64,000 bases of DNA from the NCBI GenBank assembly GCA_013339765.2, contig CM023453.1, positions 35,632,926 through 35,696,925 on the forward strand, written 5' to 3'. How positions within the stretch are numbered: the first letter of the stretch is position 1; every line of letters begins with the position of its first letter. Positions 12,501 to 27,500 of this stretch are shown here, piece by piece. The notes under the pieces were generated by a model. It saw only the letters and a list, made by a program, of their open reading frames with translations, searched no databases and had not been told where the DNA came from. The stretch comes from Haemaphysalis longicornis. Taxonomy: Eukaryota; Arthropoda; Arachnida; Ixodida; Ixodidae. Position numbers and translations under genes: made by a program.

Positions 12501-15500
12501 CCAGCGGAATGAGAATGACAAACGAGGACTTTCCAGCACAGGGAGGTGAAATCAAACGCTTATGGCAAAACTAAAGGAAATGCCACTCACGTTGTTCTCC
12601 AGGTTCTCAATCTGCTCGATGCCATTGTGTGACATGTACAGGTGGCAGAGGTTCCTGTTCTGCTGCAGGCCTTCCAGCTTGACTATTCGATTACTCTGCA
12701 TGGGAAGAGGGGAAAAGAGAGGACTTGTCAGAGCACCCAACAACAAACTTGACCATTACCATAGCCACAACCAATGTCGTCTCCCAGCTATTTGCTGCTG
12801 CATGAAGACCTCCCCAAATGACTATTTGCTCGTCCACCTGTCCTGCTTCAACCTCTGCCTTTTCTTCCCCACTAGTATGCTGTACCTTCAAGTACCCTCC
12901 ACTTACTACCTCTCAAGTACCCTACAGTTGCTTGACTCAATCTGTAAGCAAATAATTGATTGACTGATTATGGGGTGTAGCGCGCCGAAGCTAGACATGG
13001 GCTATGAGGCACACCGTAGTGGAGGGCTCCGGATTAATTTTGACCGCCTGGGGATCTTTAACGTGTGCCGACATCTCGAACACACAGGCATTTTTGCTTT
13101 TTGCCTCCATCAGAAAAGCAGCAACCGCGGCCGGAAAATGAACTCGCGTCCTTGGGATCAGCAGCACAACAACTTAGCCACCGAGCCACCGCGGAAGGTT
13201 GCAAGCAAATACCAATGTGTTAACTAAGCTTGCATCCATCGTTTGGCAAGCTTGCAGAATCAATTCCCAAAATTAATTTGCCAGCTCAGTACACTCAGAC
13301 CGTGACATGATAATGTCCCACTTGCAGCTAAAACCTTTATTAAACCGTGAATTTCGTTGAGCCTAAGTTCATACATTTCACTAGCACGAACAATGTTACA
13401 AAAATTTAGTTGTGGTAACTCCACCTATTTGTGCGAGCAATCGTGCCCCACCTACATGGCATACATGATTAGAGCACCTATTACGATGGACATGCTTCCC
13501 GTTTGGCAGTCACTGACAACGCTATGGAGACACCAATGACCTTTTCTTTCATCCTCACCAAAGTGCTTCGTAAGTGTATCGCTAGCTGGTGCTATCCCTT
13601 TTTGACTGGCTGGTAGTGCGTTACAGAGTACGAAAAGAATGCACTCAGCTTCATTTTTCTTACATGCTCGTGTGACAAACAGCCAGCTCTTCTGCTTGAC
13701 AGAGTGCCATTCACCAGAAACACTTTAAGAAATACAAGCTGTAAATTCGCTATCGCAAAAATAACACAAAGAAAACGCCCAGCGCTCGTGAGCGCGTGCC
13801 TCGCAGCAACCGCCGAGCGTCCCCGGCACACGCAGTGGCTCTAGCAAGAGCGCTGCTGTCAAGCGCTAGGGTGCATGTAAAAGCAACAAGCTCCAGTGTT
13901 AATGCTAAAGTTGAAAACACCTTACGTGGGAGAGGTCACCATGATTGCCACATTCTTTAAAAGCCATTATGGATACTTGGAGACATAGCTACTAATGCTC
14001 AAATCATTTCCGAGACAACTTGCAGATCCCGCCACTGCTGCTTCGAGTTGGTGACGAAGAGTTGGTGGAAGTCTACAATGCTTAGGGCAGGGCTCGTACG
14101 GGCTTCAAAAGCAAAAATTCAAGGGTTTTCAAGGACTTTCAAGGACCAGAAATCACATTTTCAAGGTCCCCCTCTTATGTTTTATCTGGGAATATTTATA
14201 ACTTTTTCAACACAATGCGAAATTTTGATATTGCCTAATACCTAAAAACATTAATGCACATTTAGATAGGCGCTATGGGTTCATGAATGCTCCCCCAGCT
14301 TTATTTTTTATTTCATGGTTTATATTTAGAGGTTTTTCTTTTTTCTTGGTGTTTTGCTGAGGCTGTTTGAGTTCAAAACTTAGTTAATGTTGCCTGAATC
14401 TCCTGCTTTGTCAGCAAGAGTATCAGCTGAAATTAACTCAGCAAGTGTTGTTGCAAGGCAGGATGAACTATGTACACATCCACCATTTGCACATAAAAGC
14501 AAACACAGATGGAGCACATGAGGCACAGCAAACATGCAATGAAAGGCCGTCCGCAGACTAGATGGAACATGCAAGATAGAGAACAGAAGCCGGCTTTCAC
14601 GGGATTGTATCGTGACATGAATTCTATTGAGGAGTGCTGCTCCCAATGTTGCCTCGTAATAACGAGAATCCACAACTCGTAACTTCACGCAATACACTGA
14701 AACTTGATTGTTACAATGTTTCTTTACATTTTTTACACCAAAAATTAACGACAAACACTTAAAATTTTTGTGAAAAGAGAGGGCCATTGGTTCTCTCCAG
14801 AAAAACCAAGGGTTTTTAAGGACTCTTTAAAAATTCCAGGACTTTCCAGGCCTTGAAATTTACACTTCTAAATTCAAGGGTTTTCAAGGTTTTCAAGGAC
14901 CTGTGCGAACCTTGTGAGAGTGACTTTGCATCCACCACTCGCCGTGAAGAAGACAACGACCTCTTCGATGCATATGACGACGATTACTAGCACCGCAAAT
15001 GCAAATAAACAACGATACTGAAACTTAACTATTCAAGTCTTGCGTGTGAATGCAAGCTTCCCTGACTTTTTTTATATGAAGGGCGTGTGTAAATCATGGT
15101 AAGCTTGGGCTCAAGTTTTAATTTACCCTATGTTTGCTCATATAAACCCCACGAGTAATTGACAAATTGTTAAGAGTACGGTTAGTGTGTGGGTAATACG
15201 AAATTTTTGTTCTCCTCCTCTATTCCAGTGAGCTTACTACGACAAGCAGAAGGAAAGCAAAGCTTTGCTGTTCAGCCTGGGCCACGGTGCTCACCTATCT
15301 TTATCGTGACGGTGCTTGCTGTTCCAGGTCGAGTGCCACAATGTGGAACTAAGAGTGTTCAAGAGGATCAGAAAACTGGGGCTGCTGCTGGCACAAGTGA
15401 GAGGGCAGCTGCTTACAACCTAGCAGCTTTTTGCCACGGAGCAATGCGGACTGGCTGCATATCCTTTTATGATTTGAGGAGGGGATTAATGCGCCTTTCA

Positions 15501-18500
15501 TGTGCGAGTACAAAAATCAGTTTGATGACCATTGATACGTACATACGGTATCTTACTAGACGGATGCAATTGCACGGTACTGCAATTTTATGAAGACTGA
15601 ACGGTTGCGTTATGAAGTCAATTGTGCGAGTAATACGCAGGAAAGTTCTTTTTTTTTACTGGGGGCACAACACGGGTGAAAATTATATGCAGGGGTTATA
15701 AGCGATGAAATGCTGGTACCTCCTCTTGCCAAAGGGCTCCTCTGGTAAGTAAATGTGGTGCACATAGGCTTCCCTAAATGAAAAGTTCAGTAAAAAATTA
15801 CTTGGCAAAGCCCGAGAAATAAAAAATACATGGTCTTGAACAAGGCAAAGATTGGCACATAAAAAAAATTCAATACATTGCAAATTGTTTTCAAATGAGG
15901 TTCATTCCCGGTTTGCAGTGTACTGTGCCTCCGTGACATTTTGCGTACAGCTTTCATTCATTACAACGCTTTGAAAACTGCCATGCCAGAATACTCCGGC
16001 ACTATGGCATGCAGCAATGCCAGTAGCACACTGACCTAGGCACGTCAAATCAATGTCCCATAGACCTTAAAAAAAAAAAAAAAATGTGTGCAAACCGCAG
16101 TGTAATAGGTGCTGACTTGATAATTTGCAACTTGGAGTAAACATTGATTTTCTGGAGCATCAAAGCAGAACCACTACTTACTTTTTTGCAGGTCTTCTTT
16201 AGTTGCAAAGCTATGTTTCTTGTATAAAAAAAAGTGCAGCATCGTGAGAGAAAGAGAGAGAGACACGCAGTGTACCTGAATGCTGAGCAGTTCAAGCTTA
16301 GCCAGGTGCTCCAGGTTTTCCAGCTTAGAGATTCTGTTCTTCCCCAAGAAAAGGCTCTTCAGGTTCACCAAGGTGTGCAGGTTCTCGATGGCCTGCAAGT
16401 TACAGTTAACAACCCGACCACACTGTAGAAATGAGCTCACGCCACTGGGTCTGAAATGAGGATCCCGCAGCTAGCTACTACCACAGTTTCCTGCCAATGA
16501 CGCAGCAAGTGAAACAACACAACACTTGACTATGAGCAGTATTCTGAGTTAGAGCAGCATACTGCCCTATGTGCTGCTTACAAGAGGAAGCACAGTAAGG
16601 TGAACAATTAAGAACTTTGTTGTTAACTGGCAGGTTTTTGCTATGACAGAAAGGATTGATAGCAATGCTGGTAAATGATGCAGGGGGCTGGGTGTAGTAG
16701 AGAGTAAGAGGGCAGTGTACCGATGCTTAAAGAACAAGTGAAAACTTGCTATGAAAGATGATCACATTCTAATAGAAAAAACATCGTTACACACACATAG
16801 TGCAAAATTTGAATGAAGAAGTCCAAAATTCCTAAAAACACCCAAGAAAGATGCCATTTAAGAATGGAAAAGAACAAATTCAATACTCCTGTCCTGCGAT
16901 TACCCATGTAAAACCTTACCGAGTGAAATTAATTCTGCAGGCACGGTGTGGCCACCACAGAAAACAGAGCCTCTAAAAAGCATGTTACCAAAGTTATATC
17001 AAGGAAATGCAGCTTTCAGAACCACTGTTACCATAGCTCCCACCACCAGAATTGAGGCCTCTAATGTCACATCAGTGTATCTTACAGCAGCTGCAGCAGA
17101 TGAACTGAGCACATCACTACAGAGTAAGTCACCTGATGGACATGAAAGGGGAAAGAGAGAGAGAGAGAGAGAGAGAATTAAAAAAAAAAAAAAAAAAAAA
17201 ACCACCAGGCACGCCAAAAGGAAGCGTACCTTCATTCAGCTTTGGTTTCACATGTGGTGTTCAAAGGCAGAGCTAATAGAATGGCTTGCCTCATTACCAA
17301 GACAGGCATAATGGAAAAAAAAAAAAAAAAAAAATGTGTGGTGGCAGCCTCATCATAAATAGCGAATACGAATTAAAAAAAAAAAAAAAGCTTTTTCCGT
17401 AAAGCTCTGGCATCTGCAGGTCCTTCCAAACAAACTAGTGTAAGTAGTTATGTGTAATCACGAAATATCGGGCTTATTTAGTGACACTAGTTGGTGCCCA
17501 ATCTGTGCAAAGGCAACCAAACTACTGGAGAAAGAAAGAAGCCGTCAGGGAAGCAGCAGATCACAGCACCTTGATCCGGTTGGCCCCCAACTCGAGCATT
17601 TCGAGGTTGACCAGCTTGTCCAGGTTCTCAATCTTGGTGATCCGGTTGTTCACCAGGAAAAGCTTCTTCAGGTTCACCAGCTTGTCCAGGTTCTCAATGC
17701 GCGTTAGCCGGTTGAACGAGATGTCCAGGATCCTGGAGAAGGTGCAACACAAAACGAAGCACAGATACATTTAAAATCCTGCAGCTGGTAGTACCACCAC
17801 AAGCAATGTAAAACTACGCATCATGTATCACAAAAAAGCAGAACCATGGTATCCAAAGTACTGCTGTTGTATCTAGATGAATGTGGCCTTAAAGGGACAC
17901 TGAAGGAAAAACCAAAGTTGGTCTAATCAGACAGATTGGCGTCCCCAGAAAACGAATACAGCAGTCTCTGGGGCAGTACCTTTAAAACAATCTCGTAAAT
18001 AAAAAAATGAAGCTATCAGTCACCCAGCAGAACTGATGCAAATGACGACTGAGCAGATGTACCAAGAGTCCCGTGACAAACAACAGAACGAGAAGCGTGC
18101 AAACAAGCTCTCAAAGAAACGCGTAAAATCTTTCTATGCACACTAATAAGTCATAAACAATTACAAATGTACAGGTATAATTCAAGCCGTGCTGACATTT
18201 ACAAGCTGCCAAGCCGCGGCGCCGGTGATGGTTGCGATGGTTATTGCAAGTTTGGCATAGTCACATGCTTGTTACTTCTAACAGTACGTATACCGAGGCT
18301 GTGCTACGTAAGCCCATCTGTAGAAACGCAGATTTGAATGTCTTTTTCGAGTTTTCGGATGAAGGCGCACACGCACGCCTGCATAGTAATTGCTTGCAAA
18401 TGCACACGTACTGCCATTCAGGTGCTTGTACATCGGAGTAACCTAGGCTTGTTTTCACACTAGACATTGTGCACGGTTGTAAGTGGAACTAACAGATGGC

Positions 18501-21500
18501 ACCACATATCAAGCCGAGTGCATCGGAGGGACTAGTATCAGACTGTCCATAACGAGACTGCAAAGCATAAAAGCACCCCTGACATCGTTCTCACTGCGGT
18601 TGCGCTGTCCACCAGATGTTTTGTAGGTAAACTAAAAGGCCGCACGGCCCATTCACATTGGTTAACCACCGTCGCATGCCCCGTATGGCACCAAGGTTGG
18701 CGCACACAGAGCGGCAGCCTGCAGAAAGTGTAGGGCGAGGAAGTTGCTTTGCCAAATGTGCCAAGAGTGCGTCTAGTGGCTCCTGCGGCCACATCAATTC
18801 GCTTGGTAGGTTTTAGTTTTCCTGCTAGAGCACACCAGAGTCTCACTCACTTCCGGCCTCCGTTTACGTCACACGAAACGTCATGAAAAGGCGCGAGAGA
18901 TGAAATGCGTTTCTCAATTGGTAATTTCTCCGCAATTACAGCATCTTTCGCAGCCGAAAAAACACTGAGAGGGCTACAGGGCAGTTGAACTTTTTCGTCT
19001 GAGCCCCACTTTCTAGTTACCTTCAGTGCCCGTTAAATGACTGAGTAGTGGCTCTTCGAAAGAGACACGTTGTTCACTTGCAGCAATAAAGCAATACTAA
19101 ACTTAGCTTTCTGGTTAAGGCAAAAATATACAAGTGGCAAGCCTAAACAGCTTCAAAAACATAATCATTGAGAACTCGAGTCTGCTTACATGGTTTGGTT
19201 TGAAGGCAAATGCGTAACGATTACCAAAGGCACTGTTACTGCTACGTTGGGTTTGTATGTTTTTTTGCTATTGCTTCGTCTTTTCACACGCGTTGCTCCA
19301 ACAGGCTACTCCGACAGGCGGACTGGAGAGCTCTCCTCCGTGCGCACCTGTTCTACTCCTGTGCCATCATGTTCACCAGTCACGGGACATGCATAAGGCT
19401 AACTCTTGTTCCATTCTGGCACGGTGCCAGGTTAATACTCTGGCCAGCGAACCTGGCTCCTGGTCTGGCTACCCGGGTTCAAATAGCACACGGTCCCATG
19501 TTTCAAGTGCGAATGCACTTTATAAGCGACCCTGAATTCCGGCGACCGCCGTCCGTCCACATAGCAACAGCTGCGGGTGCGCGCGCTCCTCGTCTTCCTT
19601 GGCAACGGGGGGAGATGGGCGCGCGCTGCCTGGCCGCTGACATGGCACATACCCACGTGGGGGATTGGCCAGGAATCGGGCGTGAGAAGGGCTAATGCAC
19701 CCGCTTAAAGGAGTACTGACACGAAATTTCAAAGCTGAGATCCGCTCTAGCAATCAAGTACAACGACAACACAAATAGGTGTCTGTGAATAAATGCATCT
19801 TTCTTTCTTTGTAGTTGTGTGTGTGTGTGTGATCTCTCTTTCGCGAACATTACCGAACCGCGCAAATTCAACTCGTGCATTCGCACTTTCACATTCTTCC
19901 CCTCGGGGAAATGCGGGGAAATTTTTCTTTACAGCGGATGATGGAAGCCACTTTTCACGTTTGATGAGGTGTTAAAGGCATTTTCCTTACAATAGAAATG
20001 CCCGCTTGCTTAGCCCGTAATGCTCTCTTCCCCCTCCCCTGACACAAAGAACTCACTGCAGGTTCACCAGCGCATCCAGGTTCTCAATCTTGGTGATCTG
20101 GTTGTCGTAGAACTCAATTTCCTTCAGTGTGGTCAGCATGTGCACATTTTCAATCTTCTTGATCAGGTTGTTCCTAAACACTAAAACCTAATAGGGGGGA
20201 AAGCAAGGCAGAATGGTATTGGCACATCAAAGGGCTGCGTCTGTGGCCCAACTTACAACAAGTGCAAAAAAATCACATGGAAGTGCGCGTTGTTAAATGT
20301 TTTTTCAACGAAAAGTTTCGCATACACATGAAAACAATTTCACAGCTAGAAGTGTGTTCTACATTAGAGGAACCTCGTGCATAAGAACTTTTTTAAGAAG
20401 AAGCCAGTACAGCCAAACAGTCTATATACCGCATTTACTCGCGTAATGAAACTCCCCCTTCCTTTTCAAGAATTTACTTTCTCGTCACCTAGCAAAAAAA
20501 TGAAGAGGGAATAAGTTTTTATTTCAGTACAGTTGCTGATGCCGTAGACAATCGCAGTAACTTGATATCACGCTACAGTACGCGCAGAAATTGTTAAAAC
20601 TCATTCTAACAAAAAGAAATCTCAACAGTAGCCGGAGACGTGAGCATGAATGTCGCGGCTCACAGTTTAAAAAGTGTGCGCTTGCGGAGCCCCATCCTCT
20701 GAACACAAAACCTTCACCTTCACAAAACACAGAACACAAAACACAAAACAGAACACAGAACAGAACAGAACACAGAACACAAAACAAAACACCTTCCTGT
20801 GTATAGTGTCATGAAAAAGCTGCGGCGTGCCAACTAATCACCAAACTTACTCCGCCCTTCTTCCCTGCTCTGTGCCATTCGGCGACTTCACTATTATGCT
20901 TCATGGTTTTGTTGTTCAGCGGTGTTCCGACCTTTTTTTGTGATTCTGGTGTGCACTGTACGATGGGCCAGTACATGAGCTACACAGCCAGTTTTGGTGG
21001 AGCATGCGGTGAAGCACATGGAAACCATGCAGCTGGGTGCCACTGCAGTGTTAACCCAGTGCGTGCACACTACTGGCAACAACAAGAGGTTTGGGCAGTG
21101 AACAGGGATCGCTGTGTGTTTCGTGGGTCCAAGGAAGGGGAAGTTTCCTGGTGTAGGAAAAGAAGTTTTGGAGTGCCTTGACAGCACGGAAGACAATGCG
21201 CCGTGGGCCAACAACAAATGTGAAGCGGCAAGCGACTCCAGGGAAGATGGCAGGTAGGGGGACGATGGTGAGTAGGGGGCCACTAGCGCATTGTGAATAA
21301 AAAAAATTCAATATATAATTACCTACATGTTTTCACTAGAAAGGTAAGGTTTCGATAATGCTTCTCTTAGCACCTTTAATGCATGAAATTTCAACTTTAA
21401 AAAATCTGTTGCAACTTTTTCCCACATAATGAATGCTCCCCCAAATTCACAGGGAGTTTTCTGTAATAAAAAGTGGGTTCATTACGCGAGTAAATACGGT

Positions 21501-24500
21501 ACATGCTGGAAACACTATAATGAGCCGGCATGCAGATGACATCCAGGAGTTCAACAGGAATGATTATTACAGCAAAGACAAAATTAGGCAACATTAATAA
21601 ATAAACAGGAATAAGAGGAAACAAACTTTACTTACCTCCACACATCGCAGGCCCTCCAAATTTGCTACTCTGCCAATGCGGCTGTGGTTGAAGTCAACTT
21701 CCTAGGGAAGAATGCAAATATATCAAACAAAATGCTGCACAATGTTTTACCTACACACGAGTGCCAATTTCACCGTCGTGTAACCTGTCTTCATTTGTCA
21801 AAAAAATAAAAATAAATGGTTCGAGTTGGCTTTTTCCCGCTGCACGAATGTTTTGTGGTACGGTGTTCCCGGTTATTACAGGCAGTCTGGGAGCGCTACA
21901 AGACAAATCAATACACAAAGCGTTACAAAAGTGCTACAAATGACTATGTCCCTGCCGCTACTCGAAAGGCACGTTTCCATCCTTCCGCAGCCTGCAGGCT
22001 GCCATTTTTTCTTCGAGCCGTAGCCGAAGCCTGCAGTACACAGCAATGCGAAATGCAACGAGACGATGCACATGGTACCATCGAGTGTCAAAAACAATAA
22101 CAAGCAATGCGAGAAGTCTGGATCACTGACAGCTCCATGCAAGCGGTTTTACAGTACCCACCCAATGGGCCCAGTCATTAGCTGTATTGGTGCAACTTTC
22201 CACGATGATTAACATGGCAGGGAAAGGGTTAATCAGAGTAAGGAAGCAAACAAGGAACCAGCCATCTTACAATAGTATCATTGTATGAAAAAACCAAATT
22301 GCCTGCAAGAAATGCTAGTAAATGCTTTCGCTACCAGAAGGCTTCCTTGTGAACCAAGCAGATGCATCCTGACGTAATATGGCTAAATGCTAAGGGCAGT
22401 ACAATAAAACTCACGGTTGAATCAAGTTCAATATCTTCTAAGCTGATTTCATTCACTTCGGGTCCTTTGGGCTTTGGTTGGTCTGAAAAAAAAAAAAAAA
22501 AAAACCAAAAACATAGTATGGTATTACAATTACTATAAGGTCAAACCTCGTTAATACATACCCGCTTAAAGTGTAATTGAAATTTAAACGTAGTTGCCAA
22601 GATTCCCCAACCCAGCCCCATTGAACGCCATGTATTTGGTGGCCCGCGTAAGCCGTAGCCACTCATTGCCCATCAAACGGTTAGTGCATAATATTTTCTT
22701 TCTTGTTCTACACGCACAGGCACAAAATCGGCAAAATCTCATGTGCGCAGACGTTTGATGCTCGAGATGCGACGCCCGGACGACTGTCGCCAGCGATAGT
22801 GACTTTAAAACATGGTCCCCATGACTTATTTCTTGTTCATGCAGCTGTTGGCAATTGCAGCGCACAAAAGCATGGCCTTCGAGATTAGCTTCCGGTCGGT
22901 ACGGCCACCACAGTGGCAAGTGAAGATGACAGATTTTTTGCTGCCTACCCACAAATAAAACCTGTCTGAGTGAGTGTTTGTTTGAGAGCAACATGTCAAA
23001 GTTCATTTCCGGCTGGCAAGTAGCCGCTAAACTGGCACTGGCGGTTAATAAGTACATTGTTTAGTGTGTACCTGAACGTCCTTACCGGTCGACTACCTAT
23101 TAAAGGGGTTTGACTGTACTTCGGCTACAGGCACCAAATGAAAAATTCAAAAGGAGTTGCATGCCATTTTACCTTTCTGCTCTGTGTTACCTGCAAGCAG
23201 AGACATTAAAAAAAAATTAACTGAATTCGTCTGTTAGCCCTATAAGTAACTACACAACAGTGATGTAGAAAGAAAGCAATAGAAAACACCAATAGAAAGA
23301 AGTCATACCAGTTGGCGGTGCAAAGATGGCGTGCACGGCCTTGGCGTCCCCATCAACATTCTCGCCAGGAGGCCTTAGTGGTGGGTTCCCCTCAGTCTTC
23401 ACTGCAGCCACTAGCAACAACCAGATCTCATTGTTAGAACAGTGGTCCACACAAGCTGGCATATGGCCTCTTATGTGCCTGTCTTAGAACAGTTCCGAGA
23501 GGTCAAAAATGACAAACTAAAGACCCATACATGCTTTGTGCTGACATATGCCACGCACACAATTCTCGCCGACTGCTATCGCAGGGTGCTCAGTGTCATT
23601 TCACAGTTAAACCTGGATATAACGAAGTTGACAAAAATTCGCATTTTTTCGTTACATCCAGGTTTTCGTTACATGCAGGTTTTGAGTTAAAGCTCGCGGG
23701 AACGAAGCAGAAACCAAACCAATATGCTAGGTATCAGTGATGCTGAACTCACCCTCGTTCAAGAATATATTTCACACTGAAAAACTGCGTGATTTGCGCT
23801 TGCTGCTACTATTTGACCACCGAATTCACAAACGTAACTGAGTATCACATTTGCCTTTTATACTTTCGGTGCCTTAACACGTTTCAACAACCAAACTTCT
23901 GCTGAAAAGGGCGCCTTTTCGCAAACTTCATGCTCCTTTCTGCAGTCAAAATTTTTAAAGGGATGCTAGCTAAGGCACTATACTGGGCGATGACTTTCTT
24001 CTTTCTCGCTGGCCGAGAAGGCATTTAAAATTGTGAGCTTGTCTTAAAAAGCAGCAGAAATCATCCACGAACCCATGCCACAGATATCAGGGAACACACG
24101 CAACTACACACCGACAGGCAGGCCTAGCACCGAACCGCCACCACAATCACACGTGGAAACGCACGAGATTGCGGTGCAGGCGAAATTCACTAAATTACTG
24201 CATTTTGCCGATTTTTTCAGAAAAAGGGCAAGAAACCTTGACTCATCAGCGTAGCGAATTTGTTACATCCAGGTTAACTGTTGCAACTCCTTCGTTACAT
24301 AGAAGTCGCCAACACATGGGCTTCAATGAAGGTGGACATGGGGAATTGAAAAACTTCGTTAAGTCCGGGAATTCGTTACACAGAGGTTCGTTACATCCAG
24401 GTTTAAGTGTACTTGTGAGGCTATGTTTTTCTTACTGTGTTTCCTTTAGTTACGGCACGTGCAATTGTTTCCATTGCACCCGTTTCTGTTGTTTTTACCG

Positions 24501-27500
24501 CTGTTGCTACCGATGACAGTGCCACACCATCTTTTGTGACCCGTGTTAAGTAAAAGTAAAAAGAGCCCCTAATGAATACAGCTAGTCAAAGGATGGCAAG
24601 GTGTGGCGCTACAAGTGGCTGCAGTACTGCAAGTGCATAAAGAGAAGGCTGGTTGGACTGCGAAAATGGATGGCTCAGCTGTGGAAGGGAAGTCGATATC
24701 CGTATACATGGATACAGCAGCAAATGAGAATTTAGGTTTAGGGGAATCGCAGAGCGAGATTGGGGTGCATGAATGCACAGGCAGAAGTTCATGGTTTAGA
24801 ATGACGTTTTGGATCTTGCAGGTTGAAATGCACGTTTCATGCAGTTCAAAAACCTCTGAAGCAAGAAAGCAATAAGGCTAGTTGAGTAAGGTTTTAAGCA
24901 CTGTGCTTAAGGTGTGAATTTGCTTTTAGAAATTCAGAAAAAGCTTTCGAAACAAATTTAGAAACAGCTGCAAGAAACAAAAGAGTCAGGTTGTACGTGG
25001 CAATGAAGCAGTCCTATCAATCCCTTGAAATGAAATAACACAAGGGTAGAATAAGATCAAGGAACCATTCTTCTACCCTTGCCCAATTTGGCACTGTCCT
25101 AGCATGTACCACCTTAGTAAGACCACATCAAACCATACAGCATCATCATAGAGCAGCAGCAATTCCAAGGACCTCAAAATGGAGCCTACGATGACTAGAG
25201 TAAAATGATTGATTGATTGTAGGGTCTAACGCGCCGACGCAACACAGGCGATGAGGCGCGCCGTAGTGGAGGGCTCCGGATTAATTTTGACCACCTGGGG
25301 ATCTTTATCGTGCGCCGAAATCTCGTACACCCGGGCGTTTTTGCTTTTTGCCTCCATCAGAAAAGCGGCCGTCGCGGCTGGGAATCGAACCCGCGACCGC
25401 GTGCTCAGCAGCGCAACGCCTTAGCCACTGAGCCACCGCGGCGGGTGACTACAGTAAAATCCTAGAAGTCCTCATATTAATGTAATCAACAGAGTAGTCT
25501 GAGAGCCCATAATAGCAGCCTCTGCATTTCTTAGCTGGTTTTGATGGTGTTGGTGATGCCCCACACTATAGCCTTAATATATGGCCTCTCAGGTTTTGAA
25601 TGCACTCACAAAGTACTGTATTTACACGATTCTGGGTCGACCCCTCCTATCGCATGTCAGAAAAAATTAAAAAAAAAAAGGAACACACGAGCACATCGCC
25701 CAACCAAAATAAATTGGTCACCTGACCTACAGCTCATCCTCGTTAGTGTCATCATATTCACTAGTGCTAGGGCTGCCGTCACAACTGATGTGGGCCCACA
25801 CACGTCGTCATCCTGTGTGAGCCCGCATGTTGCAAAATATCGCATCCCAACAATGCATGGAATGGCTGACCATGCAAAAAGCACCCACACACACACAGTA
25901 GACAGGGAGGCCCTCTTCACATGTATGCACAGCCGGTATGAGTTTTCGGTTGTCCGCCAACAGCCACTCATTGTATTCGTGGTGCAAAATGTGCTTGAAG
26001 GTCTCATTTATGCCTCGTCAAAAGGCTGAACTTGCCCCATAGGACCACCGGGGATTACCAGCATTACAACCACCACCACCAGGAACACGACGCTGCTTTT
26101 GAGAGCGCCCCAAAACGGCCATTGGAAGATGCCCCATGTATTACCACAAACCCAGTAATAGCAGAAAAAAGGAAGCATTGCGAACGAGCATTAGGAACAA
26201 CCACTACTATATGCAACAGGTAGACTCAGAAAGCAAACACACAGTTTCTGCACCCGATTTCTCATTCGGCTTGACTTCGCCGGCGGTACAAGTTTCAGTT
26301 TAGATTGTAAGTTAAACACCAACTTCAGCTTTTCGAATTTGAAGAAGTGGGTCGTCCCACAATTGTGTAAAAACGGTAGTTCAAGTGAGGCAGCATCTGT
26401 GCTTTCACAACTGCTGATGCCCCTCTCGGCCTCAACACAACACCTCGTCGGTCTATTCAGCGGCAAATCAGGTACGTGCAGGACTAGGTAGGACTAGGGT
26501 GCCCTGAATTAGGCAGGGCAGCATGGATGTAACTGAAGACACCTCTATTCTTCAATACAGAGTGAAACTTTGCTGAAAAAAAGCCTCCAAAACTTGTAGC
26601 CATACACCTTGCCGTCCTTGGACTAGCTGTATTCACGGGTGGGCAGTTTTTACTTTTTACAGCTTGCCATAGCATGCTCATCACTTCACACATGATCATG
26701 TTCCCCCTCATACAAAATATAGATGAAGGACAGAGATCTCTGTTCCAGTTGTGGCATTCTCTCCTGTCAGCTCACACTGCAGAGGCTGTAAGAAATTAAA
26801 ATAGACACAGAACTTCCGCTTTAGTTTTGCTATTTGTGGTAGAAAACAGCGCAAGAGACAGGACGGGAGCAGACAGACAAGGACAAGCACTGGACGTGCC
26901 CACACTCGTTTCTTTGCTCTTGCTTCATCCTTTGCCCTGTTTTCTACTATGGATTCTTTCTGACTCGCCCAGTTTCGCAAGTTAGTTCCCTTTGCTTTGT
27001 GTTTGTATGTGCAAACACTGCAAAAGCAATGTTTGCACATTCCAGTGAGACCATTTTGGTCTCACTGAAATAACATTCCACACATTCCTGAAGACTGCGA
27101 AGGCAACTCTAGCGACTAGCTCGGACGTACCATTGTTGCCAGCGGGCACATTGGCCTGAGGGGGCACGGCAGCGCCCGGGGCTCCCTTGTCTTCTGCGCC
27201 CAGTGGTGCTGTGGAGAACAATGGCAAAAGGGAAGACGTATCTAAGTTAGTCTCTCAGGGGTACCTTAAACTGCTGCAAACTAACCTTTTCCTTCATGCT
27301 CAATGCCACAATGCACGGTGGTTGTTACTAGTATAAAAGGGCAGCAGGTCTTCTCGATTTGGATGCACCTGGCTCAGCCAAAGCTAAGAACTTGTTTAAA
27401 GTTGTCACAGAGAGCAAGTTGAGCCAAGCGCATGACGATCCTTTGGTTGCGAAAAAGGAAGTGTTGACTTTATGTGGAACCTGACAGTGTACCATTTTGA

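Noticed and set aside
25207..25444. tRNA gene on the minus strand
   Set aside because: Perfect Pol III boxes, but followed by the SINE body and target duplications; it is a SINE head.
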